This document shows positions 48,597-58,010 of a stretch of 64,000 bases of DNA, in pieces (the first letter of the stretch is position 1; every line of letters starts with the position of its first letter). The position numbers and the translations under genes are program-made. A model generated the notes under the pieces. That model had not been told where the DNA came from, ran no database searches, and saw only the letters and a list, made by a program, of their open reading frames with translations. Location: NCBI RefSeq assembly GCF_009789235.1, contig NZ_WSTB01000010.1, positions 124,001-188,000 of the forward strand, in the 5' to 3' direction. Source of the DNA: Flavobacterium hydrocarbonoxydans. GTDB lineage: Bacteria > Bacteroidota > Bacteroidia > Flavobacteriales > Flavobacteriaceae.

Positions 48597-48634
48597 AAAC
48601 CGTCTTTTTCTTTAAGAATCAGGCGGTTTTTTTG
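48597..48634 (+). terminator. Terminator of gapN
   Basis: aaaccg (48597-48602) pairs with cggttt (48624-48629), extended by a few bases with mismatches, and is followed by TTTTGTTTTT. Confidence 0.65.
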
Positions 48635-48733
48635 TTTTTAGAGATATATATTTGAATAAAATGTAACAAAAAAAGAAATTCCGCCACTAATGAGTAATCA
48701 AAATTTCTAATCAACAAACCTAAAACGTAACTT

Positions 48734-50605
48734 ATGACTAAAAAAGGACTTCAACTGTTGTTATTTGCCTTTTTATTTTTGGCACAAAATAACTTTGCAC
48801 AAGAGCTTTATATGCCCCGAAATATTAAAGAAGCTTACGCAAAAGGAACCCGTTCTATGGATGGAAAGCCAGGTAAAAACTATTGGCAGAATCACGGTAA
48901 ATATACTATGGAAATTGCCGTAGAGCCTAAAACCAGAATGGTAACCGGAACCGAAACCATTATCTATGAAAATAATAGTAATGATACTTTAAAAAATTTG
49001 CAAATTCGTTTTGTAAATAATCTTCACAAACCGGCTTCACCAAGAGGAGGAAGTGTTAGTGAGGACTTTTTGAGCGACGGACTGACGATTACTTCTTTAA
49101 AAATTAATGGAGATATATATAAAGAAGATGCCAGAAAATGGGGTACAGTAGGAAAGGTAAAAATGAATAAACCGATGCTGCCTCATTCTAAAATAACAAT
49201 CAATATAGACTGGAATTATCCGTTATCTGTTGAGAGCGGGCGTGAAGGACAAATAGATCCTACTACTTTTTATGTGGCTTACAGTTATCCGAGAGTTTCG
49301 GTTTTCGATGATTATAACCAATGGGACCGATTGCCGCATACAGATCGTCAGGAGTTTTATAATGACTTTAATGATTATGTATATGCCGTAAAAGCGCCCA
49401 AAAACTATGTGGTTTACGGTACTGGGGATTTATTAAATCCGGATGAGGTGCTGCAGCCGGAGTTTGCGGCCCGTTTAAAAAAGTCTTATACAACTAATGA
49501 AATTCTGCATATAGCTAACGAACAGGAAATGAAAAGCGGAAAGGTTACGAAACAAAATGACTGGAACATCTGGAAATTTGAAGCTAAAAACATTACCGAT
49601 GTCTGTTTTGGTCTAAGTGATCATTATTTATGGGATGCGAGCAGTGTGATAGTAGATAATAAAACCAAACGACGTGCAAGTGTACAGGCAGCTTATGATA
49701 TTTCAGGAACCGACTTTTTAAATTCGGTAAAAAACAATCAGTATGCCTTAGATTGGTTTTCGAATAATTGGCCGGGAATCCCTTATCCGTATTCAAAAAT
49801 GACTGCTTTTCAGGGATTTGCAGATATGGAATATCCTATGATGTGCAACGATTCGCAAACCGGAGATCCTATTTTCGCACAGTTAGTTCAGGATCATGAG
49901 GTAGCACATACCTATTTTCCTTTTTATATGGGAATTAATGAAACCCGTTATGCTTTTATGGATGAAGGCTGGGCTACGACTTTTGAATATTTAATAGGTA
50001 TTGCAGAACACGGAAAAGAGGCAGAAGACAAATTTTATAAAGAATTTAGGGTGAATGGCTATATAAACGATCCTTCAACCGAAGAAGATCAGCCTATTAT
50101 CTCGATGTCATCTCAGCTTTCGGGTGCAGGTTATGGTAATAACTCTTACGGAAAAGCTTCGCTGTCTTATTTAGCTTTAAAAGATATGCTTGGCGATGAT
50201 TTGTTCAAAAAAGCATTACATACTTATATGGATAACTGGAACGGAAAACATCCTATTCCGTGGGATTACTTCAATTCGATGAACAGCGGTTCAGGAAAAA
50301 ATCTGAACTGGTTTTTTAACAACTGGTTTTTTACTAATAACTATATTGATTTAGCGGTTAAAAATGCTAAAGATGGAACTATTGCAGTTGAAAACATTGG
50401 CGGTTTTGCCATTCCGTTTGATGTGAACATTGTATATACAGACGGCACTAAAGAAACCCTTCATCAGACACCGTCTATTTGGGAAACCAATCAAAAAACA
50501 GCTGCTATCTCATTAAAAAATAAAAAACAAATCAAAGAAGTAACGGTTGATGGCGGCATTTTTATGGATGCTACGCCGGCAAACAATACCTGGTTAAGTA
50601 AATAA
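48734..50605 (+). CDS. M1-family metallopeptidase
   Basis: The secreted 623-residue protein has a signal peptide ending in NNFAQ. The zinc motif HEVAH lies near residue 387 (QLVQDHEVAHTYFPFYMG), followed 18 residues later by the third ligand Glu in AFMDEGWATTFEY, as in M1 aminopeptidases. GFADMEYPMMCND replaces the usual GAMEN and supplies the Glu of the substrate-binding site. It cleaves N-terminal residues from peptides, probably in the periplasm. It starts 158 bp after gapN. Confidence 0.9.
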   Translation: MTKKGLQLLLFAFLFLAQNNFAQELYMPRNIKEAYAKGTRSMDGKPGKNYWQNHGKYTMEIAVEPKTRMVTGTETIIYENNSNDTLKNLQIRFVNNLHKPASPRGGSVSEDFLSDGLTITSLKINGDIYKEDARKWGTVGKVKMNKPMLPHSKITINIDWNYPLSVESGREGQIDPTTFYVAYSYPRVSVFDDYNQWDRLPHTDRQEFYNDFNDYVYAVKAPKNYVVYGTGDLLNPDEVLQPEFAARLKKSYTTNEILHIANEQEMKSGKVTKQNDWNIWKFEAKNITDVCFGLSDHYLWDASSVIVDNKTKRRASVQAAYDISGTDFLNSVKNNQYALDWFSNNWPGIPYPYSKMTAFQGFADMEYPMMCNDSQTGDPIFAQLVQDHEVAHTYFPFYMGINETRYAFMDEGWATTFEYLIGIAEHGKEAEDKFYKEFRVNGYINDPSTEEDQPIISMSSQLSGAGYGNNSYGKASLSYLALKDMLGDDLFKKALHTYMDNWNGKHPIPWDYFNSMNSGSGKNLNWFFNNWFFTNNYIDLAVKNAKDGTIAVENIGGFAIPFDVNIVYTDGTKETLHQTPSIWETNQKTAAISLKNKKQIKEVTVDGGIFMDATPANNTWLSK

Positions 50606-50706
50606 ACTTAATTTGAAGAAAGTTTTAAGCATCTTTTTCTACAGGAAAAGATGCTTTTTTTTAAATTAGATTTTTAAACCTATTATCCAATCACAACAAA
50701 ATAAAC

Positions 50707-51996
50707 ATGAAAAGAAATAATAGATTACAAAAAAGTAGGAGTATAAAAAAGAATTATTTTTTTGAAATAGTAATTCTTTTTCTTCTTTTGGTTTCAGGTG
50801 TTTCAATAGCTCAAAAAAACACTAAAATAGAAATAGGGAGTATTGACAGTCTTTATTCTAAAACATTAGGAGAGCAGCGAAAAGTTTGGATTCATCTTCC
50901 CCGCAGCGTCGCTTTTGGCGGTTTAAATAAACAGAAATATCCAGTAGTTTATTTATTAGATGGTGATGCTCATTTTAGTTCTGTAGTGGGAATGATTGAG
51001 CAATTAAGTGAAATAAACGGAAATACGCTTTGCCCTGAAATGATTGTTGTGGGGATTCCTAATACCATTAGAACCAGAGATCTTACCCCAACACATTCAG
51101 ATGTTGATTTTCCTTTTGTAAATGAGGATATGAGCAAACAATCAGGAGGCGGTGAAAAATTTGCCGAATTTCTGGAGAAAGAATTGATTCCGTATATAAA
51201 TAATAAATACCCAACGACTTCTTATAAAACGCTGATAGGTCACTCTTTTGGAGGATTAACGGTAATGAATATTTTGACCAATCATACTCATTTGTTTAAT
51301 TCGTATGTATCGATTGATCCAAGTATGTGGTGGGATCATGAAAAATACCTGAAGGAAACACTAACGAAATTAAAACTTCAAAAGTTCAGTAATACTTCGT
51401 TGTTTCTGGGTATTGCAAATACAATGGACGAAAAGATGGATATTTTCAAAGTAAGAAAAGATACGACTGTAATGACAAAACACATTCGCTCTATTTTGGA
51501 TTTGAATGATTTTTTGAATCAGAATAATAAAAATGGTTTACGATATAAGTCTCAATATTATAAAGAAGATAGTCATGGTTCAGTGCCTTTGATTGCAACG
51601 TATGATGCTTTGCGATTTATTTTCGATTTTAATCAGCTCAAACTTTCTATTTTAGAGCAAATGAATTTTGACAGAGCAGTTTTTACCAAGATTGAAAGAC
51701 ACTATGAAACCGTTTCTAAAAACTTAGGCTACAAGGTTAATGTGCCTGAGCAGGTAATCAACACTTATGGATATCAGGCCTTGAGTCAGAAAAATAATGA
51801 TTTGGCAGGATATTTATTTAAACTAAATGTTGCCAATTATCCTGAAAGTCCTAATACATATGATTCTTTAGGGGATTATTACGAAGCAAATGGTGATAAA
51901 AAAAATGCCATAGCAAGTTTTCAGAAAGCATTAAGTTTTGGAACTGATTTTCCGGAAACAAAACAAAAGCTGGAAAAACTTTTAAACGAGAAATAA
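50707..51996 (+). CDS. Alpha/beta-hydrolase esterase with C-terminal TPR-like repeats
   Basis: The 429-residue protein has an N-terminal signal or membrane anchor (FFEIVILFLLLVSGVSIA). A Fes/IroE-type esterase domain follows: EQRKVWIHLPRSVAF, YPVVYLLDGDAHFSSVVG and the nucleophile elbow TLIGHSFGGLTV near residue 178, with YYKEDSHGSVPLIATYD for the catalytic His. The last 80 residues (PEQVINTYGYQALSQKNNDLA and SPNTYDSLGDYYEANGDKKNAIASFQKAL) form a TPR-like pair. The substrate may be an ester of a siderophore or sugar; it is not shown. Confidence 0.87.
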   Translation: MKRNNRLQKSRSIKKNYFFEIVILFLLLVSGVSIAQKNTKIEIGSIDSLYSKTLGEQRKVWIHLPRSVAFGGLNKQKYPVVYLLDGDAHFSSVVGMIEQLSEINGNTLCPEMIVVGIPNTIRTRDLTPTHSDVDFPFVNEDMSKQSGGGEKFAEFLEKELIPYINNKYPTTSYKTLIGHSFGGLTVMNILTNHTHLFNSYVSIDPSMWWDHEKYLKETLTKLKLQKFSNTSLFLGIANTMDEKMDIFKVRKDTTVMTKHIRSILDLNDFLNQNNKNGLRYKSQYYKEDSHGSVPLIATYDALRFIFDFNQLKLSILEQMNFDRAVFTKIERHYETVSKNLGYKVNVPEQVINTYGYQALSQKNNDLAGYLFKLNVANYPESPNTYDSLGDYYEANGDKKNAIASFQKALSFGTDFPETKQKLEKLLNEK

Positions 51997-52073
51997 AGCA
52001 ATAATTTGTGAATTATTTTTTCTTTGGATAGAATTTCCAATTTCATTTGTAACATTTAATAGTATTCGGTTTT

Positions 52074-52478
52074 ATGATTATTATACAAATTAGTGCTTCG
52101 GACACCTGGCAAATTAGGCATGAAGTAATGTGGCCGGATCATCCTTTAGAATTTGTGCAGCTGGATGAAGATAATGAGGGGATACATTTTGGAGTTTATC
52201 TGGAAGAAAAATTAGTTTCAATCGTATCTTGTTTTATTACCAATGATGAAATGCAATTTCGGAAATTAGCAACTCTGGAAAACTATCAGGGGAAGGGAAT
52301 AGCCTCGGCGCTTATAAAACATATTCTTCAGCTTGCAAAAGAAAAAGAATTAAAAAAAGTCTGGTGTAACGCCCGTACCAATAAAAAATCTTTTTATGAA
52401 AATTTTGGCATGAAAGATACTTTACAACTCTTTAGCAAAGCCGGGCAGGATTATACCATAATGGAAATTTATTTTTGA
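52074..52478 (+). CDS. GNAT-family N-acetyltransferase
   Basis: The 134-residue protein has the acetyl-CoA binding pattern FRKLATLENYQGKGIASALI and the C-terminal SFYENFGM block. The acceptor is unknown. It follows the esterase-TPR gene by 77 bp in the same direction and ends shortly before a strong terminator. Confidence 0.9.
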   Translation: MIIIQISASDTWQIRHEVMWPDHPLEFVQLDEDNEGIHFGVYLEEKLVSIVSCFITNDEMQFRKLATLENYQGKGIASALIKHILQLAKEKELKKVWCNARTNKKSFYENFGMKDTLQLFSKAGQDYTIMEIYF

Positions 52479-52501
52479 TAAAAAAAACATCAACACATAA
52501 C

Positions 52502-52539
52502 AACGCAATCATGATTTAGTATGATTGCGTTTTTTTTTA
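52502..52539 (+). terminator. Terminator of the GNAT gene
   Basis: A perfect 11-bp stem (aacgcaatcat at 52502-52512 with atgattgcgtt at 52521-52531) is followed by nine T. It isolates the polysaccharide locus from upstream transcription. Confidence 0.9.
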
Positions 52540-52830
52540 TGATATAAAATTTAAAAAAAATTGGATTACATTGTCTCTAATGAAATAGCTAAAAAACACT
52601 CCTTAACGTAAAAGTCTGGTATTAAAATTACGAATCTGATAAATAACACCTTTCTAAATCACCTAAATGCTCAAAAAACGAATATTTTTAAGTTCGGCAA
52701 CTGTTTTCTCAAACGAAATAGTTGAATTTTTTTCCTTAAAACAGATAATTTGATAAAATATTTTTACTAAAAAAGTGATTTATTTAAAATTATAATAAAA
52801 AATAACTATTTATCATAATTTTATTTTTTT

Positions 52831-52848
52831 TACTAAAACGTTTTAGTA
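52831..52848 (+). promoter_or_regulatory. LacI-type operator at the SusC promoter
   Basis: tactaaaacgttttagta is a perfect 18-bp palindrome with the central AAAACGTTTT typical of LacI-family sites. The -7 box TATGTTTG starts at 52847 and overlaps its right edge, so binding would block transcription. No LacI-family gene is in the window, so the regulator is encoded elsewhere. Bases 52540-52830 are AT-rich and show no gene. Confidence 0.75.
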
Positions 52849-52854
52849 TGTTTG
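52847..52854 (+). promoter_or_regulatory. -7 box of the polysaccharide locus promoter
   Basis: TATGTTTG matches TAnnTTTG. The predicted transcription start is near 52860, about 70 nt before the SusC ATG. No -33 TTG at the usual distance was found. Confidence 0.55.
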
Positions 52855-52861
52855 TCTCCGT

Positions 52862-52906
52862 TAACCAAATAGTAACCAAAATAGTAACCAAAATAGTAAC
52901 CAAAAA
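52862..52906. repeat. Tandem 12-bp repeat in the SusC leader
   Basis: The unit taaccaaaatag occurs three to four times in tandem, with one copy lacking an A and the last one ending in caaaaac. It lies in the predicted untranslated leader, 20-65 bp before the ATG, where copy number could influence translation. Confidence 0.85.
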
Positions 52907-52927
52907 CATTAATACCACAAACATTAT

Positions 52928-55900
52928 ATGAAAACGAAAGATTTCTTAGAGATTGTTTTGAAAATGAGAGGCAATGTTCTTTTTAAGGTCAGCAGTAAAT
53001 TCAAGCTGAATAAGATTGCTTTGATGAGTCTTATTATTTCTTCCTTTATGATCAATACAGTTACGGCTGCAGATGTATCCTTCCAGCAGGATTTAATTAC
53101 CATTACGGGTAAAGTTGTGGATTCGGATAATATTTCATTGCCGGGAGTATCAATTTTAGAAAAAGGAACTACAAATGGTACTCAGACAGATATCGATGGA
53201 AATTATTCCATTAAAGTAAGTTCGAAAAATGCAACACTTGTTTTTACTTTCCAGGGACTTAAAACAGTGGAGAAAATAGTAGGTGATGATCAAATTTTAG
53301 ATATTCAATTATTAGAAGATTTAAATGCGTTAGATGAAGTTGTAGTTGTAGGATACGGAAAACAGAAAAAAGTGAGTGTTGTAGGAGCACAGTCATCAGT
53401 AGATGTTGAAGAGCTAAAACAACCTGTTGCCAATGTTAGTACGATGCTGGCAGGTAGAATTTCCGGTTTAACTGGTGTTCAGCGTTCTGGACTTCCGGGG
53501 AGTAATAGTGCTGATTTATGGATTCGTGGTATTTCTACTTTTGGTAGTTCAAGCCCGCTTATTTTGGTGGATGGTGTTGAGCGTACCTTGGATGATTTGA
53601 ATCCTATTGATATTGCTTCTTTCTCTATTTTAAAAGATGCTTCTGCAACTGCTGTTTACGGTATTCGTGGTGCAAACGGAGTTATTTTGGTTGAGACAAG
53701 AAAAGGTAAAGTTGGTAAACCTCAAATTATGGTTGACTATAATGAAGGGATTACAGCTTTTACAAAAGTGCCAGATGTAGTAGATGGTGTTACCTATATG
53801 CGATTGGCAAATGAGGCTTTGACAACCAGAGGGCAAGCGCCTAAATATTCTGAGCAAACTATACAGCGTACCGCTTCAAAGTACGATCCTTTGTTGTATC
53901 CGGATGTTGACTGGCTGGATGCCGTTTATAATAAATTTGGAAGAAATCGCCAGGCTACAGTAAACGTAAGTGGAGGAGCTGAGGCTGCTAAATATTATGT
54001 TTCGTTAGGTTATTATGATGAAAAAGGTCTTTTTAAAACCAGTGATACAGAAAGTTATGATGCTGATACCCGTTTTAAAAGATATAATTTTACAACCAAC
54101 TTAAATGTAGATATTACCAAAACAACTAGTATGACACTAGGAGTTCGCGGATACCTTTCTGAGGGTAATTTCCCGGAATTGGGAGCTGATGGTATTTACG
54201 GTACCGCATTAGAAACTTCTCCGGTAGAATTTCCAATTTTATATCCAGGAGGCTTTGTGCCGGGAAAAGGACCTAACTCAGGATTTAATCCTTATGCACA
54301 AGCAGCTTTGAGAGGTTATAAAGTAAATAATAAGAATCAAATTAATTCGAATTTAAGACTTACTCAAAATTTAGAGTCATTAACAAAAGGATTAACCTGG
54401 ACAGGAATGTTTTCTTTTGATGCTTATAATGAGCAAAATGTAAATCGTGGTAAACGCCCAAGTACTTATGCTATTGATCAAAACAATCCATATACACAAG
54501 ATGGTGAATTGGTGTTGATAGAAACTTTTGCCGGGACAGATTATTTAGGATACAGTAGGTCAAATGGAGGAAACAGAAGAATTTATCTGGAGACTTCCTT
54601 TAATTACGACAGAACTTTTGGTAAACATACTTTTGGAGGTTTATTATTGTTTAACAGAACTGACTATGTTGATGCTTTTGCCAATGATTTTACAGCTTCT
54701 ATCCCATATAGAAATCAAGGTCTTGCAGGTCGTGTAACTTATGGTTATGATGATAAATATTTCTTAGAAATAAACGGAGGATATAACGGTTCTGAAAATT
54801 TTGCACCCAATAACAGATACGGTTTCTTCCCTTCTTTTGCAGCAGGATGGATTGTATCAAACGAGGAATTCTTTAGCCCGCTAAAAGAAACTATCAATTA
54901 CTTTAAAATTAGATATTCCGATGGAAAAGTTGGAGCGGCTTCAGGAGCAGGACGTTTTGCATATTTAAGCCGTGTAGAAGATGGACAGCCAGGTTATGAT
55001 TTTGGAGAAGAACCTCAATATACCTCTGGTATCAGAGAAACTTATTATGGAGCTGATGTCACCTGGTCAACTTCACGTAAGCAGGATTTAGGATTTGAAG
55101 TAAATGCTTTTAATAGTAGTTTAAAAATAATCTTTGACTTGTTTAAAGAGCGTTCTACCGGAGCATTTTTGCAAAGAGGTGATGTGCCAATTTATATTGG
55201 ACTTGCCGCTTCGCCATACGGAAATATTGGAGTTGTAGATAACAAAGGTTTTGATGGAAGTATAAATTATACTAAAAATATCAACGATTTAAAACTTTCT
55301 TTCAGAGGAACTTTTTCTTATAACAGAAATGAAGTTATCGAAAATGGTCAGCCAGAGCAATTATATCCTTGGCAGGATAGAAGAGGAACTTCTCTATTGG
55401 CTCGTTTCGGTTATGTTGCAGAACGATTATATACTTTGTCTGATGACGTAAATAAAGATGGATTTATTTCACCGGCTGATGGAAGTCAGTATCCAACTCA
55501 ATTTGGTCAAATCATGCCAGGTGATATAAAATATACAGATTTGAATGGCGACGGAAAAATTGATTCTTATGATCAAAAACAAATTGGTCAGGGAGACGTT
55601 CCTGCTTTTACCTATGGTTTTGGACTTACAGGTGAGTACAAAGGTTTTGATTTAAGTTTGTTTTTCCAAGGACAAACAGAAGCGGATATTATGCTTGGAG
55701 GACAATCAATTCAGCCATTCGTAGGTGGTGGAGGTGTAGGAAACCTTTACACAACAGCAATTGATCGCTGGACGCCAGACAGTGATGATCCTTATGCAAT
55801 GTATCCAAGATTATCTTATGGAGATTCAGGAATTGGTCAAAATAATAATACTCAGGTTAGTTCATGGTGGTTAAGAGATGTTAGTTTCTTACGATTAAAA

Positions 55901-56101
55901 ACGGCTGAGATTGGGTATAATTTGCCTAAAGATTTTTCTAGCAAATTAAAATTACAAAACACACGATTTTATATAAGAGGGGTGAATTTATTGACATTTT
56001 CAAACTTTGATATCTGGGATCCGGAGTTAACTACAACTGGTAATGGTAGAGCTTATCCAAATATAACAACTGTTGCAGTTGGTGTTAACGTACAATTTTA
56101 A
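52928..56101 (+). CDS. SusC/RagA-family TonB-dependent outer membrane transporter
   Basis: The 1057-residue protein has a long N-terminal region with a signal peptide ending in TVTAAD, then a carboxypeptidase-like beta domain (ITGKVVDSDNISLPGVSILE, NGTQTDIDGNYSIKV), the TonB-box region LDEVVVVGYGKQKK and a plug domain (STMLAGRISGLTGVQRSGL, LWIRGISTFG). The 22-strand barrel ends NITTVAVGVNVQF with the usual terminal Phe. It imports oligosaccharides with the SusD partner encoded 39 bp downstream. The likely cargo is a mannan fragment, inferred from GH76 in the locus. Confidence 0.95.
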   Translation: MKTKDFLEIVLKMRGNVLFKVSSKFKLNKIALMSLIISSFMINTVTAADVSFQQDLITITGKVVDSDNISLPGVSILEKGTTNGTQTDIDGNYSIKVSSKNATLVFTFQGLKTVEKIVGDDQILDIQLLEDLNALDEVVVVGYGKQKKVSVVGAQSSVDVEELKQPVANVSTMLAGRISGLTGVQRSGLPGSNSADLWIRGISTFGSSSPLILVDGVERTLDDLNPIDIASFSILKDASATAVYGIRGANGVILVETRKGKVGKPQIMVDYNEGITAFTKVPDVVDGVTYMRLANEALTTRGQAPKYSEQTIQRTASKYDPLLYPDVDWLDAVYNKFGRNRQATVNVSGGAEAAKYYVSLGYYDEKGLFKTSDTESYDADTRFKRYNFTTNLNVDITKTTSMTLGVRGYLSEGNFPELGADGIYGTALETSPVEFPILYPGGFVPGKGPNSGFNPYAQAALRGYKVNNKNQINSNLRLTQNLESLTKGLTWTGMFSFDAYNEQNVNRGKRPSTYAIDQNNPYTQDGELVLIETFAGTDYLGYSRSNGGNRRIYLETSFNYDRTFGKHTFGGLLLFNRTDYVDAFANDFTASIPYRNQGLAGRVTYGYDDKYFLEINGGYNGSENFAPNNRYGFFPSFAAGWIVSNEEFFSPLKETINYFKIRYSDGKVGAASGAGRFAYLSRVEDGQPGYDFGEEPQYTSGIRETYYGADVTWSTSRKQDLGFEVNAFNSSLKIIFDLFKERSTGAFLQRGDVPIYIGLAASPYGNIGVVDNKGFDGSINYTKNINDLKLSFRGTFSYNRNEVIENGQPEQLYPWQDRRGTSLLARFGYVAERLYTLSDDVNKDGFISPADGSQYPTQFGQIMPGDIKYTDLNGDGKIDSYDQKQIGQGDVPAFTYGFGLTGEYKGFDLSLFFQGQTEADIMLGGQSIQPFVGGGGVGNLYTTAIDRWTPDSDDPYAMYPRLSYGDSGIGQNNNTQVSSWWLRDVSFLRLKTAEIGYNLPKDFSSKLKLQNTRFYIRGVNLLTFSNFDIWDPELTTTGNGRAYPNITTVAVGVNVQF

Positions 56102-56140
56102 TAAAAAAAATAAAATATAATTTTTTAAAATATTCAAGTC

Positions 56141-57937
56141 ATGAAAAAATTAATATTACTATTTACTGGACTTATCTTTTTTTCCTGTAATGACGACTAT
56201 TTAGATCAGGTTCCGGATGATCGTTTAACATTCGACGAGACTTTTTCTCAAAGAAATACAGTAGAAAAATATCTGGCGAACATCTACTCCCGTATTCCGA
56301 GTGAGTTGGATCAAAGAGACACTAATAACCATTCAGGACCTTGGATGGGAGCTTCTGATGAGGCTGAATACTGGGTCTCTTTCCACTTCGGAAACTTTAT
56401 GAATATAGGAGACTGGAACGCTACCAGTGGTGAAACGGGTGATCAATGGGCAAACTATTATGGAGGAATTAGAGATTGTTCTACTTTAATTCAAAACATT
56501 AACAAATGCCAGAACTGTACTGATGAACGTACAAGTCAATACATTGCCGAAGCAAGAGTTTTAAGAGCATATTACTATTATAATTTAGTTAGATTATATG
56601 GGCCTATTTTATTAATGGGAGAGCAGCCAATTCCTGCTGATGCTGATTTAGATGTGCTTAACTTACATAGAAATACTGTCGAGGAATGTGTGGCATATAT
56701 TGTAAGCGAACTTGATGCAGGTGCAGACGCATTAAAAACAGTTTCATTTCAGGATGATAACGCAGGCAGAATGAGCAGACCTTTTGCTTTGGCTATTAAA
56801 GAAAAAGTATTGTTGATAAATGCAAGCCCACTTTTTAATGGAAATACTGATTACTCGGCTTTTGTGGATGAAACAGGTAAACATTACATTTCACAATCTG
56901 TAGATGTAAACAAATGGAAGGCAGCTGCAGATGCTTCAAAAGCATTTATTGATGAGTTTGTACCAGGGACTTATGAATTATACAAAGCATATAATGTAGA
57001 TGGTACTTACAATCCGTATTTGTCAACTCGTGATGTAATGCTGAAAGACTGGAATGTTGAAATGATTTATGCCAGACCTCGTGGAGGAATTGCTTATCAT
57101 TATGAAGTTACGCCCTATCATGCAGGGTATCCTGATGAGGTACATGGTGCTGGCGGGTTGGGCGTTACACAAGAAATGGTTGATGCTTATTTTACTGCAA
57201 ATGGTCGTTCTATCGATGATCCGGCTTCAGGATATCAGGAAACAGGTTTTTCAAATTTTCAGGCACCTTTCGATTTTAAACAAAGAAGTGCTTATAACCA
57301 ATGGGTAAACAGAGAGCCGAGGTTTTATGTTGGTGTTACGTATAATGAAAGCCTTTGGTTAAACCGTGATTACGGAAATATTATTACTGAATTATGGTAT
57401 AATGGAAACTCTGGTCGTGCAGTTGGAGCAAATGATTATTCTCCTACAGGTTATGTGGTTAGAAAAAATATGATTACGGGTAATAAAAACAATACAAACA
57501 GAAGCATTCCAATGTTACGATTGGCTGAAATCTATTTAGATTATGTTGAGGCTTTAAACGAATATGATCCTACCAATCCGGATATTTTAATTTATTTAAA
57601 TAAAATTAGAGAACGTGCAGGAATTCCCGAATATGGTTCAGCAGAATTGCCTGCTCCGGTAGGACAATCAGATATGCGTATCGCAATTCATAAAGAAAGA
57701 AGAGTAGAGCTTGCTTTTGAAAACGTACGTTATTTTGATATTCGCAGATGGAAAGAAGCAGAGGAAAAATTCTCAGGTGATTTTCATGGTCTGGATATTA
57801 ATGCAACAGATGAAAATAATTTTTACAAACAAGTAGTTTTCGAAAAAAGGATTTTTAACCAAAGACATTACTTATGGCCAATACCTCAAGTTGAGATGAA
57901 CACCAACAGAAGTTTGATTCAAAATCCCGGCTGGTAA
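56141..57937 (+). CDS. SusD/RagB-family outer membrane lipoprotein
   Basis: The 598-residue protein has a lipoprotein signal (LILLFTGLIFFSCNDDY) followed by YLDQVPDDRLTFDETFSQR, a typical SusD start. The TPR-like helices include EARVLRAYYYYNLVRLYGPI, and the C-terminus has LAEIYLDYVEALNEYDP and RIAIHKERRVELAFENVRYFDIRRW, ending in RHYLWPIPQVEMNTN, as in the family. It caps the SusC channel and binds the sugar. Confidence 0.95.
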   Translation: MKKLILLFTGLIFFSCNDDYLDQVPDDRLTFDETFSQRNTVEKYLANIYSRIPSELDQRDTNNHSGPWMGASDEAEYWVSFHFGNFMNIGDWNATSGETGDQWANYYGGIRDCSTLIQNINKCQNCTDERTSQYIAEARVLRAYYYYNLVRLYGPILLMGEQPIPADADLDVLNLHRNTVEECVAYIVSELDAGADALKTVSFQDDNAGRMSRPFALAIKEKVLLINASPLFNGNTDYSAFVDETGKHYISQSVDVNKWKAAADASKAFIDEFVPGTYELYKAYNVDGTYNPYLSTRDVMLKDWNVEMIYARPRGGIAYHYEVTPYHAGYPDEVHGAGGLGVTQEMVDAYFTANGRSIDDPASGYQETGFSNFQAPFDFKQRSAYNQWVNREPRFYVGVTYNESLWLNRDYGNIITELWYNGNSGRAVGANDYSPTGYVVRKNMITGNKNNTNRSIPMLRLAEIYLDYVEALNEYDPTNPDILIYLNKIRERAGIPEYGSAELPAPVGQSDMRIAIHKERRVELAFENVRYFDIRRWKEAEEKFSGDFHGLDINATDENNFYKQVVFEKRIFNQRHYLWPIPQVEMNTNRSLIQNPGW

Positions 57938-58010
57938 TACCTTTTTAACTGTTTTACAGCGCTATTTAAATATAAAAGCAGCGCTTAACTAACCTTTAAT
58001 AAATAAACCT

